A DNA stretch of 64,000 nucleotides, taken from G963663315 sp963665165. GTDB taxonomy: Bacteria > Pseudomonadota > Gammaproteobacteria > Arenicellales > Poriferihabitantaceae. The position numbers and the translations under genes were made by a program. The notes beneath the pieces were generated by a model that was given only the letters and a program-made list of their open reading frames with translations, did no database searches and was not told the origin of the DNA. Positions 53,504 through 61,483 of the stretch are shown in pieces. Every line of letters begins with the position of its first letter. Within the stretch, counting starts at the first letter, position 1. The stretch is from the NCBI GenBank assembly GCA_963665165.1, contig OY761989.1, positions 868,001 to 932,000 on the forward strand, given 5' to 3'.

Positions 53504-54264
53504 CCGACCAGCCTGAAAAACGAAGCAGCCAGACTGCCCCTGTCATCAACCAGGTCCGCTACCGGCTGGTCGGCGACGATGACTCCATGATCGATAATGA
53601 TGGCGCGGTCACAGATTTGCTCCGCTTCTTCGAGTATATGGGTGGAAAGAATGATCGTCCGGTCCGGGGACAGTCTGGCGATCAGCTGCCGGATCTGGCG
53701 TTTCTGTATCGGATCCAGTCCATCGGTCGGTTCATCCAGGATCAGCGCCGGTGGTTCATGCAGCAGGGCCTGGGCCAGCCAGACCCGTTGCCTCCAGCCT
53801 TTGGAAAGATGACGCAGGGGAGTGGACATGACATTATCGAGGTCCAGTTCCGCACAACACCGGTCGATAGCCTGTTTTGCCCGGTTGCCGGATATTTCCC
53901 GGGTTTCGCTGCAAAATCGCAGGAACTCAGTGGCAGTCAGATGTCCGAATCCACCAGCCGCTTCGGGCAGATATCCGATCATGCTCTGGGCCTGGCGCCG
54001 TTGGCGCACCACATCGAAACCGGCAATGGACGCGCTGCCTGAAGCAGGAACACGGAAGCCTGCCAGCATCCGCATGGTAGAGGATTTGCCCGCGCCGTTG
54101 GCCCCCAGAAAGCCCACTGTCGAACCTTTCGGGATGGAAAAACCGGCTTCTGATACGGCTGTTTTTCCGTCGTACCTGATCGTTAGTCGGTCGGCGACGA
54201 TCAGTGGCGGGACAAGCGACGGATTGTGTGAAAATGCCATTTCGGGCTGGTCAGGGCACTTCAT
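53500..54264 (-). CDS. GldA-like ABC transporter ATP-binding protein
   Basis: A 254-residue ATPase partner of the fused GldFG-like permease. Walker A GANGAGKSST, signature LSKGWRQRV, Walker B LILDEPTDGLD and H-loop LSTHILEEAE are complete; the signature with LSKGWRQR is typical of the GldA/CcmA-like exporters. ATG 54264 abuts the stop of the small membrane protein upstream, and its own stop overlaps the next start. Confidence 0.9.
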   Translation of the reverse strand: MKCPDQPEMAFSHNPSLVPPLIVADRLTIRYDGKTAVSEAGFSIPKGSTVGFLGANGAGKSSTMRMLAGFRVPASGSASIAGFDVVRQRRQAQSMIGYLPEAAGGFGHLTATEFLRFCSETREISGNRAKQAIDRCCAELDLDNVMSTPLRHLSKGWRQRVWLAQALLHEPPALILDEPTDGLDPIQKRQIRQLIARLSPDRTIILSTHILEEAEQICDRAIIIDHGVIVADQPVADLVDDRGSLAASFFRLVG

Positions 54265-54462
54265 TCAGTCATTGCGAAATCCAGCTATGATGAACAGCAA
54301 AACGCTGCATCCGGTCACAATATACCCGGCCATGCTCCATTGCCTGCGTTGTACCGCATTCCGGGCCGGGCGGCTGGCAAACATCACGATTGCGGCTCCG
54401 ATCAAGGCAAGGGCAAAAACCACCTTGCGCTGGGTGATCAAATCAAGCAGCAGCACGATCAA
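54265..54462 (-). CDS. Small two-helix membrane protein
   Basis: A 65-residue protein. Two hydrophobic segments (residues ~13-30 and ~44-61) flank a short basic loop (RPARNAVQRRQW). Start TTG 54462 overlaps the TGA of the upstream ATPase as TTGA, and the stop directly abuts the GldA-like ATG. The same TTGA overlap is used at 53503, which supports this unusual start. No family is recognised; it is possibly an accessory subunit of the following ABC system. Confidence 0.55.
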   Translation of the reverse strand: MIVLLLDLITQRKVVFALALIGAAIVMFASRPARNAVQRRQWSMAGYIVTGCSVLLFIIAGFRND

Positions 54463-55352
54463 TTCTGTCTGAAGGCTTCGATCAGACCCGACGACTGACC
54501 GGATTGATCACTCTTGAAGCTCTTCATTGCTTCCTCGTGCAATATCTCCAGCGCCGTCGCCTTGTATTCATACGCTTCCCTGGAATTCAGCATGTGAAAA
54601 TCCCGCGGGCGCGGCAGATCAATATTGATCGTGTGCCGGACCTGTGCCGGACGGTTCGACAGGATGATCAGCTTGTCGGCCAGAATGATCGCTTCTTCGA
54701 TTTCGGATGTCACAAAAAGGTTGGTTCGTCTGTTTTCCTCGAACAGTTGCAGGAAAAACTGTTGCATCAGTTCGCGTGTCATCGCGTCGAGACCCCGGAA
54801 CGGCTCATCCATGATCAGTACCTGGGGATGGTTGATAATGGCTCTCGCCAGTTCAGCCCGGCGCTGCATCCCGCCTGACAACTGGATCTGGTATTTGTCC
54901 TTGAAGTCACTCAGGCCGACCTTGTCGAGCAGCCGGATCGCTTCATCATGCAGTTCCTTTTTCGGCATGTCGCCGCGTACTTTCGGTCCGAACACAATAT
55001 TCTGATAGGTCGTCATCCATGGCATCAGGGCGGTTTCCTGGAACACCACCATGCGGTCGTGCGACGGGCCGGTAATGCGGTTGCCATTGAGCAGCAGTTT
55101 GCCGGATTCCGGTTTCTCGAATCCGGCCACCAGATTGACCAGGGTTGATTTGCCGCAGCCGGACGCGCCGACCACAGCGGTCAGTTTGCCCGGTTCGACT
55201 TCCATGCTGAGATCCAGCACGACATCGTGCCAGTCCCACGGTTCGCCGTAGCCCTTGCTGACGTTGTACAGTTCGATACGGCCGTTTTCCGCGTTGATCT
55301 CGTTGTTCGAGGCGCCAGCACTACCGGCTTCGGGTTTTGAATTCGCAGTCAT
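54459..55352 (-). CDS. Nitrate/sulfonate-type ABC ATPase with H-loop His replaced by Ser (subunit A)
   Basis: A 297-residue ATPase of the taurine/nitrate/sulfonate importer family. Walker A GASGCGKST (62-70), Q-loop VVFQETALMPW, canonical signature LSGGMQ (158-163) and Walker B LIMDEPFRGLD (D182, E183) are present. The switch histidine is not: the usual VTHD reads VTSE, with Ser216 (codon 54705-54707). Its partner ATPase at 56260 has the histidine but a damaged signature, so the two probably form a heterodimer with one working site. It is part of the set with the binding protein and two permeases downstream of msmD. Confidence 0.85.
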   Translation of the reverse strand: MTANSKPEAGSAGASNNEINAENGRIELYNVSKGYGEPWDWHDVVLDLSMEVEPGKLTAVVGASGCGKSTLVNLVAGFEKPESGKLLLNGNRITGPSHDRMVVFQETALMPWMTTYQNIVFGPKVRGDMPKKELHDEAIRLLDKVGLSDFKDKYQIQLSGGMQRRAELARAIINHPQVLIMDEPFRGLDAMTRELMQQFFLQLFEENRRTNLFVTSEIEEAIILADKLIILSNRPAQVRHTINIDLPRPRDFHMLNSREAYEYKATALEILHEEAMKSFKSDQSGQSSGLIEAFRQN

Positions 55353-55376
55353 CAGTATTTTCCGGGTCGGGATTCC

Positions 55377-56207
55377 CTAGAACAGCCGCCGCCACGGCAT
55401 GCAGTACTCACCCAGGGTGCGGATTGCGCTGCTCGACAGATACCCGGCAATGCCGATACTGATCATGCCGACCACGATCTGTTCCAGCGACCCGCCCATA
55501 TAGGAATTCCAGATGAAGAAGCCGAGTCCGCCTCCGCCCTGGGTGCCGCCGCCGGAAATCATCTCCGCCGCCACCACCACTTCCCAGGTGATACCCATGC
55601 CTACGGCAGCTCCGGTGAAGATCGAAGGCAGGGTCGCCGGCAGCACGATTCTCCAGAACATGTCCCACCGGGTGGCGCCCATCGACTGGGCGGAGCGGAG
55701 CAGACGGATATCGATACTCCGGGCGCCGCCCAGCACGTTGATCACGACCGTGAAGAACGCGCCCAGAAAGGTTACGAATGCAATTGACAACTCGTTGGTC
55801 GGCCAGAAGATCAACGATGCCGGTACCCATGCCAGTGGCGGGATCGGCCGCAGTATTTCAAATGGAGGGAAAAATATCTCGCGGAAGTAACGGTTGACGG
55901 CCATCAACAGGCCCAGCGGGATGCCCACCGCCATCGCTGCCAGGAATCCGAGCAATACCCGTTTGAAGCTCAGGTACCAGCTTTCCCAGTAGCCAACCAG
56001 TGGAATGACTTCAGTCCAGGCGAGAAACACCGCTGTAGGTGGCGGAATCAGTCCGATAAACGGCAGCATGGTTCCGGACCAGTCGTCCCATCGCGAACCC
56101 GTCTCCCATAGTATCAGCGCGATTATGATGGCCCGGATACCCCGCCACAGTGAAATATTATGCCGCAGCTTCTGCCATCGTGTACGTCGAACGGTGGTCA
56201 TCTTCAC
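55377..56207 (-). CDS. Nitrate/sulfonate-type ABC permease 2
   Basis: A 276-residue inner-membrane permease of the SsuC/TauC/NrtB family. Hydrophobic segments begin at IRAIIIALILWETGSRW (residue ~25). The EAA-type loop reads RSAQSMGATRWDMFWRIVLPATLPSIFTG near 170, and WEVVVAAEMISGGGTQGGGGLGFFIW is characteristic of sulfonate/nitrate permeases. Its partner permease is at 57113. Both lie between the two ATPases of the set. Confidence 0.88.
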   Translation of the reverse strand: MKMTTVRRTRWQKLRHNISLWRGIRAIIIALILWETGSRWDDWSGTMLPFIGLIPPPTAVFLAWTEVIPLVGYWESWYLSFKRVLLGFLAAMAVGIPLGLLMAVNRYFREIFFPPFEILRPIPPLAWVPASLIFWPTNELSIAFVTFLGAFFTVVINVLGGARSIDIRLLRSAQSMGATRWDMFWRIVLPATLPSIFTGAAVGMGITWEVVVAAEMISGGGTQGGGGLGFFIWNSYMGGSLEQIVVGMISIGIAGYLSSSAIRTLGEYCMPWRRLF

Positions 56208-56259
56208 TCCCCGGAATATCCGGTTTCTGTTTTCATGTCCATGCGGTTGCGCCGATTCA

Positions 56260-57099
56260 TCAGGCCAGTTCCCGCTCGCCCGCCTCGAATGCTTTCAGCG
56301 CTTCTTCATGCACGGCTTCATTGGTTTCATCCACCAGCAACCGGAATTGTTCCGAGGACAGCACATGGTAATCTCGCGGGCGCGGTATCCCGACATCCAG
56401 TATTTTTTTCACCTGGCAGGGCCGGGTGGTCATGACCACGACCCGGTCACCGAGGAATATCGCTTCTTCCAGATCATGGGTAATGAAGAACAGGGTGACC
56501 CGGGTGCGGTCATACATTTCAAGCAGGGCTTCGTGCATGATCGACTTGGTCAATTCGTCCATGGCCCGGTACGGTTCATCCAGCAACAGTACTTTCGGGT
56601 CATTGATCAGCGCCCGGACGATTTCCGCGCGCCGCGCCATTCCGGACGAGACTTCTCCGGGATATTTTTCGCAAAAATCACCCAGTCCGGCTTCCGACAG
56701 CATGTCCCGCGCCTTCTCGCCGGCCTGTTGCTTGTTCAGCAGCCCTTGTACGATCGGGCCATAAGCGACATTGTCAGCCAGTGTTTTCCAGGGGAACAGG
56801 GCGCCGTTCTGAAATACCACCACGCGATCCGATCCCTGGTCGGCCAGGGGTTTGGAGGGGCCGCACAACAGTTCCCCGTCCAGATGGATCTCACCGGAGG
56901 TGATCGAATGGAATCCCGCAATCGCATTCAGCAGGGTGGTTTTCCCGCAGCCGCTCGGGCCGACCACCATACAGACTTCTCCCGCCGCGATTTCAAGTGA
57001 GCAATTGTCCACGGCCATCACATTGACTCCTTCCGGGTCGTAAATCTTGGTGACGTCGCGAATGCTTATTTTGCCTTTGCCTGTTTTTGATCGAGTCAT
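56260..57099 (-). CDS. Nitrate/sulfonate-type ABC ATPase with degenerate signature (subunit B)
   Basis: A 279-residue ATPase. Walker A GPSGCGKTT (47-55), Q-loop VVFQNGALFPW, Walker B LLLDEPYRAMD (D174, E175) and H-loop FITHDLEEA (His208) are intact. The signature, normally LSGGMQ, reads VSSGMA (150-155; codons 56635-56652). Combined with subunit A's intact signature and missing H-loop His, the canonical site would use this protein's Walker motifs and subunit A's signature. It lies 13 bases after the first permease stop. Confidence 0.85.
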   Translation of the reverse strand: MTRSKTGKGKISIRDVTKIYDPEGVNVMAVDNCSLEIAAGEVCMVVGPSGCGKTTLLNAIAGFHSITSGEIHLDGELLCGPSKPLADQGSDRVVVFQNGALFPWKTLADNVAYGPIVQGLLNKQQAGEKARDMLSEAGLGDFCEKYPGEVSSGMARRAEIVRALINDPKVLLLDEPYRAMDELTKSIMHEALLEMYDRTRVTLFFITHDLEEAIFLGDRVVVMTTRPCQVKKILDVGIPRPRDYHVLSSEQFRLLVDETNEAVHEEALKAFEAGERELA

Positions 57100-57112
57100 C
57101 GTCCTGCGGGCA

Positions 57113-57991
57113 TTATCTGTTTTCCATAGCCAGAGCGCGGGTGCGCCACTGCATCATCCGGTTACCGACTATCCGCACCATCACCGAAGTCAGCCAGCCG
57201 ACAAAGCCGAGCGTAATCATGCCGATCACCATCGGGACGGTGACATTGTTCATATAGGCGTCCACGATCAGATACCCCAGCCCATAGTCCCCGGAAACCA
57301 TCTCGGCGGCAACCAGAGAGAACCAGGCGACCCCGACACTGATTTGCAAACCGGTGAACATGAACGGCAATGCGCCCGGTACCACCACATGCCAGAATAT
57401 ATGACGCGGTTTGGAGCCCAGACAGCCGGCGGCCCGGAAATAGGATTCGTCAATGGAATTGACGCCGAGCAGGGTGTTCAATGTGGTGACGAATAGCGAA
57501 GCCAGCGTGGCCAGAAATATGACCGGCGCCTCAAACCCCTTGAACATGAGGATCGATAACGGCACCCAGGCCAGAATCGGTATTGGCCGCAGGATTTCGA
57601 GAACCGGGAATGTATAGTCGCGAAATTTTCTCGACCAGCCCATGAACAGGCCAAGCGGCACCCCGATTCCGGTCGCAATCAGGAAAGCGAAGAAGATGCG
57701 GCGGCAACTGACATAAATATGCTCGTAGAATTCCCCGGTGAAAATCGATATCCCGAGGAACGGTTCAGGCGAGAACAGTTCTTTCAACACCACCACCGGA
57801 CCCGGCATTTTTTCGAATCGGGGAACCTCGAACGCTTCACACAATAGCCACCACAGCCCGATCCAGGAACAGACTCCGACAACCATCAGGTACGGGCCGG
57901 ATGTCCTCATGCGCTGGCGGAAACGCGCTAAAAAGACGGTCACGTTGCCGGGTGGGGACCTGTTCGATCGTGTTGGTTCGGTTTTATCCAT
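57113..57991 (-). CDS. Nitrate/sulfonate-type ABC permease 1
   Basis: A 292-residue SsuC/NrtB-family inner-membrane permease. The first hydrophobic segment is YLMVVGVCSWIGLWWLLCEAF (residue ~34); the EAA-like loop is FRAAGCLGSKPRHIFWHVVVPGALPFMFTG near 195, followed by VAWFSLVAAEMVSGDYGLGYLI. It follows the binding-protein gene by a 148-base gap that contains a strong hairpin. Confidence 0.88.
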   Translation of the reverse strand: MDKTEPTRSNRSPPGNVTVFLARFRQRMRTSGPYLMVVGVCSWIGLWWLLCEAFEVPRFEKMPGPVVVLKELFSPEPFLGISIFTGEFYEHIYVSCRRIFFAFLIATGIGVPLGLFMGWSRKFRDYTFPVLEILRPIPILAWVPLSILMFKGFEAPVIFLATLASLFVTTLNTLLGVNSIDESYFRAAGCLGSKPRHIFWHVVVPGALPFMFTGLQISVGVAWFSLVAAEMVSGDYGLGYLIVDAYMNNVTVPMVIGMITLGFVGWLTSVMVRIVGNRMMQWRTRALAMENR

Positions 57992-58085
57992 TTCTCGTGT
58001 TTGATTAGCCCTGCGGAGATGCCCGGTGTCTGGTCGAGCTTACAGACTGACCGGTCATTAGTCCAGCATGGATTGGCATTGGCAA

Positions 58086-58119
58086 CCCCGCTCCGAACAA
58101 ACCCGTCGTCGGAGCAGGG
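58086..58119 (-). terminator. Hairpin downstream of the binding-protein gene (attenuator-like)
   Basis: On the minus strand CCCTGCTCCGA pairs with TCGGAGCGGGG (11 bp with one T-G pair) across a 12-base loop, 20 bases past the receptor stop. It precedes the first permease. As with the hairpin at 40389, it probably lets the receptor be made in excess or protects its mRNA. Confidence 0.55.
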
Positions 58120-58139
58120 ATGCCCGCGCTACCCGAAAA

Positions 58140-59276
58140 TCAGTTCATTGAAGAAGCCTTGATCACGGCCAGCGGGCTGGTCAGGCCTCGCTCCTCAAGA
58201 ATCTGCCGGGCTACGCCGTCCGATACGCCGCCGTCACGGATGACCGGCGCTGCGGCCGGCTTCTTGGGCAGACTGTTCAGGAAAGCGGTGGCGTTGTCGA
58301 GCAGGGTCTGGACGCGCTCGGTCACGATGAAATCAAGTTGTACCTTGACTTCTCCGCCGCCCTGGCTTTCAGGCCAGCCGCCGAACATCGCATGCCACAG
58401 AACGGACTTGTCGATTTTCTCGGTCTGGGATTCAGCCAGCGCTGCAACTTCATCCGCGTTGGCTGGATCCGCCATGAAAAGCTGTGCGTCCAGCTCGGCT
58501 TCCAGCCAGCCTTTGTGCACATCCGGCCGTTGCGTGATCAGGTCGTTCAGCATGACCATGAATGCGCCGTCCAGCGCATCGAAGTCTTCACCGCTGGCGG
58601 CGCGCCGGGCGATACCGGACATGACGATCTTGGACGCGGTGGGTTCCCAGATTGCCGCCGCGTCGAGTTTACCGGCGCGGAAGTTGGTGGTAATAACCTC
58701 GATGTTCTGGTTCAGGTAACGATCCGGAGTAATCCCCGCTTTCTGGAATGCCAGTTGAGCGAACCGGTCGGTGCAGGCGCCATGAGGGGCGGATGTGATC
58801 TTGCCGTCCATCCACTTCACCGCTTCGCTGCCATTGGCGAATTCAGGCGCGTCGTTGCGTACCAGAAAGATGTTGCACTGTTGCTTGGATGTACCCAAAG
58901 CCGCGACGATACGCATGTCTGTGCCGCCCCGTTCCTTGATATTCCGGAAGGTCGAAGCAATCGCGGGCATGTCGCCCATGTAACCGATATGCTGTTTCTC
59001 ACCGGTCATGGCGTTGACGATCACCGAACCCTGCAACCCGATCTGGAACTCGACGGTTGAACCTTCAGGCAGGTACTTTTTCCATAATTGCTTGCCGTTG
59101 TTGACGACCCCGGACCAGGATTCCGTGTAGTAAGGCTGGTAGCCTACAACCAGGTCGACCTTCTCACCCGGGTTCCCGAAATCGACATCGGCTGACGCCA
59201 TTTGTGACATGCCGGTTGCCAGTACACAGGCGGTTCCCAGCTTTGTGAATAAACTCAAATACGATTTTTTCATCAT
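58140..59276 (-). CDS. msmE: Periplasmic binding protein, nitrate/sulfonate type (probable methanesulfonate receptor)
   Basis: A 378-residue receptor with a Sec signal peptide (residues 1-29, ending QMASA). VDLVVGYQPYYTESWSGVV starts the mature protein, and GSVIVNAMTGEKQHIGYMGDMPAI, ITTNFRAGKLDAAAIWEPTASK are SsuA/TauA/NrtA-like segments. A GGAG Shine-Dalgarno precedes ATG 59276. It follows the monooxygenase reductase by 208 bases on the same strand. Methanesulfonate as ligand is inference from position beside msmABCD. Confidence 0.8.
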   Translation of the reverse strand: MMKKSYLSLFTKLGTACVLATGMSQMASADVDFGNPGEKVDLVVGYQPYYTESWSGVVNNGKQLWKKYLPEGSTVEFQIGLQGSVIVNAMTGEKQHIGYMGDMPAIASTFRNIKERGGTDMRIVAALGTSKQQCNIFLVRNDAPEFANGSEAVKWMDGKITSAPHGACTDRFAQLAFQKAGITPDRYLNQNIEVITTNFRAGKLDAAAIWEPTASKIVMSGIARRAASGEDFDALDGAFMVMLNDLITQRPDVHKGWLEAELDAQLFMADPANADEVAALAESQTEKIDKSVLWHAMFGGWPESQGGGEVKVQLDFIVTERVQTLLDNATAFLNSLPKKPAAAPVIRDGGVSDGVARQILEERGLTSPLAVIKASSMN

Positions 59277-59484
59277 TTTCTCCTAATTGGTGGTAATGGT
59301 CTTGCTCTTTGTTTACATCTTCGGTTGATATTCTCGATTGTCAAGCAACCGTTTCACAGTTTGATGATGCGAATACCGGGAAAAGGCGATTCGATCATCT
59401 GTCAAATCTTGAAAGTAAATGTTTTTCAGTGTTCGGGTTATAGGGGTCCTGGTCATGCCGGTCAAGGTTCGTTCCTGTATCCGG

Positions 59485-60528
59485 TCAGTTGAACTTGTCG
59501 TAGCGCACCCTTTGCGCCGGTATCCGCAAATCCAGAATCAGGGGCCGGATGCAGGCATCCACCATCGGCTGCGGACCGGCGATATAGACCATGGTATTGG
59601 CCGCCTCCGGTGCAATCGAGGCCAGCGCCGCTTCATGTACCAGCCCATACAGGGTCGGCATTGGCCCGCCGTTCGGAGAGGTTACGCTGCCAGCCGTTTC
59701 ATCGGATAGCACGATGTTGATCGACAGGGCATCCGGCCAGCGCGCCTGCATCGCGGACAGGCGGTCTGCGTAGAACATATCGGCGCGGGTCCGGACGCCG
59801 AAAAACAGGCTGGCCCTGTGCGTATCGAAATAATCCGTTTTTTCCGCCTTTTCCAGAATCGACATCAACCCCGCGATACCCGAGCCGCCGGCGATCAGGA
59901 AAAGGTCATGTCCTTCATCGGTATGAAAAGTTGCGCGTCCCAGCGGCCCGAACAGTTCAACCTCATCCCGGCCGCGCGCCTCATCGAAGGCCCACCCGGA
60001 AAAGGCGCCGCCCGGCTTTTTCTTGATGACGAATTCAAGGGTATCCGTCTGCGGCTCGAAATTCACCATTGAGTAAGCGCGGTGCGCGGAGATTCCGGGC
60101 GCCTTGATGACAAAGAACTGACCGGCGTGAAAGCTTACCGGCCGGGGCAGCCGGATTTCAAACCGGGACACATCCGCAGTCAGCCGATCCCAGTTCGAGG
60201 CGGAGCCGGTGTAATGGCCGGGGCGGAAGTCATCATCGCGGAAAGGCTTGATCCGGGCCGGGACAGTCAGGCTGCAATCCGATTGCGCGGTGGCCTGGCA
60301 CAACAGGAATTCCTTTCTCGCTTCTCGCAGGTTTTTCCGTCCGGGCGCCTCGGCCCAGCCCAGGTCCAGCTCACCCTGGTCCAATCGCGCCCGGCAGGTT
60401 CCACAGGTGCCGGTGGCGCATTCGTAGGGTAATGGAATACCGGCCCGCAACCCGGCATACAACAGCTTTTCATCCGCCGAAGCGTCAAATCGGTGGGTCT
60501 GGTCCTTTTTCGCAATTTCGATCAGCAT
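59485..60528 (-). CDS. msmD: Methanesulfonate monooxygenase-type reductase (2Fe-2S, FAD, NAD domains)
   Basis: A 347-residue electron-transfer component. An N-terminal plant-type ferredoxin domain shows CATGTCGTCRARL with the later CQATA cysteine. A ferredoxin-NAD reductase module follows: FEIRLPRPVSFHAGQFFVIKAPG and RAYSMVNF for FAD, LFGPLGRATFH, and FLIAGGSGIAGLMSIL plus VYIAGPQPMVDACI for NAD. It passes electrons from NADH to the Rieske ferredoxin MsmC. It is the last of the four enzyme genes. Confidence 0.88.
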   Translation of the reverse strand: MLIEIAKKDQTHRFDASADEKLLYAGLRAGIPLPYECATGTCGTCRARLDQGELDLGWAEAPGRKNLREARKEFLLCQATAQSDCSLTVPARIKPFRDDDFRPGHYTGSASNWDRLTADVSRFEIRLPRPVSFHAGQFFVIKAPGISAHRAYSMVNFEPQTDTLEFVIKKKPGGAFSGWAFDEARGRDEVELFGPLGRATFHTDEGHDLFLIAGGSGIAGLMSILEKAEKTDYFDTHRASLFFGVRTRADMFYADRLSAMQARWPDALSINIVLSDETAGSVTSPNGGPMPTLYGLVHEAALASIAPEAANTMVYIAGPQPMVDACIRPLILDLRIPAQRVRYDKFN

Positions 60529-60561
60529 GGCCGTATTCAGCTTTTTGTCTGAAGATTCCGC

Positions 60562-60909
60562 TTAATAATCATCTTCGTCATCGAATTCATATTCCAGTTC
60601 CTGATCCAGGAAAACCAGGATCTGACCGTCTTCGTCCTTGACCTGGTACATCAGCAGGGGTTTTTCGGCCGGGCCGCGCGGTTCTCCGGTTTTCATATCC
60701 CATTGCCAGAGGTGGCGGTCACAGGTCAGGATGCCGCCCTGACACAGTCCCGAGTTTTCCAGGTATTCCTCCATGTGGGGGCAGACCGGCGGATAAGCCC
60801 GGTACGTCTCGCCAATTTTGGCAATCACCAGTTCAATGCCGTCAATCACCACCGCTTTCAACGCATTTTCAAGCACGTCATCCGCCGCACAGGCGACTTT
60901 CCAGCTCAT
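60562..60909 (-). CDS. msmC: Rieske-type ferredoxin of the methanesulfonate monooxygenase system
   Basis: A 115-residue cytosolic ferredoxin. The Rieske motif is PVCPHMEEYL (C-x-H) and LTCDRHLWQWD (C-x2-H), with 17 residues between the pairs as in toluene or naphthalene dioxygenase ferredoxins. The acidic C-terminal tail (EYEFDDEDDY) is notable. It lies 33 bases before msmD and 43 after msmB. Confidence 0.88.
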   Translation of the reverse strand: MSWKVACAADDVLENALKAVVIDGIELVIAKIGETYRAYPPVCPHMEEYLENSGLCQGGILTCDRHLWQWDMKTGEPRGPAEKPLLMYQVKDEDGQILVFLDQELEYEFDDEDDY

Positions 60910-60952
60910 TGTCAGTCCCGCCTCTGGTTCCTTTTCAACAAAACAGGATCGA

Positions 60953-61480
60953 TCAAATCGGCCAGTGCGAACCCTTGTCCAGCCGCCGCGTGTCCAGCCG
61001 CACTTCCCGTTCCGAAAATTTGATCTCGTCTCCGTCGATCAGGAAGCGGTCGTTGTAACGACCGACCAGGAACAGTCTCGATTCACCTGCATCGACATGC
61101 GAGTTGATGCCATCCAGCTGCGTCTGGAAAACCGTGAAAGAGGTCACTGCGGCAGCGGATTTACCGTCATCGGCAATATCGACCCGGTATACTACGCCAT
61201 GCCGTTTAAGGGGGGAGGTGTCCGAGTTGTGCTTGGGCAGCATCTCGGTCAACTTCGCCAAATAGTCCCGGTTACCGCTGATATAAGTCATGTCGGACTG
61301 GATCTCGGGACTGTATGCCCGGATTGCATACTCGAAATCCTCAGCGCACAGGTTCAGCCATGCGTTCCAGTCCAGATCGTCCTGGAACAGGCATGTGGCG
61401 TAGATCAATTCCTTGATCTTTTCCCTGGTCGATGAGCTGTCTGCAGCCAGCGCCATTTTCTGGTTGGTCTCCTGGTTCAT
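60953..61480 (-). CDS. msmB: Methanesulfonate monooxygenase-type small (beta) subunit
   Basis: A 175-residue protein of the ring-hydroxylating oxygenase beta-subunit fold (SnoaL/NTF2-like cone). LIYATCLFQDDLDWNAWLNLCAEDFEY near residue 25 and RRLDKGSHWPI at the end are typical. It has a structural role, packing against the alpha subunit. Its start lies 3 bases after the msmA stop. Confidence 0.85.
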   Translation of the reverse strand: MNQETNQKMALAADSSSTREKIKELIYATCLFQDDLDWNAWLNLCAEDFEYAIRAYSPEIQSDMTYISGNRDYLAKLTEMLPKHNSDTSPLKRHGVVYRVDIADDGKSAAAVTSFTVFQTQLDGINSHVDAGESRLFLVGRYNDRFLIDGDEIKFSEREVRLDTRRLDKGSHWPI

Positions 61481-61483
61481 CGA

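Noticed and set aside
59277..59484. Promoter between msmD and the receptor gene
   Set aside because: Two TTGACA-like -35 boxes occur on the minus strand but neither has a convincing -10 at proper spacing, so I did not call one.
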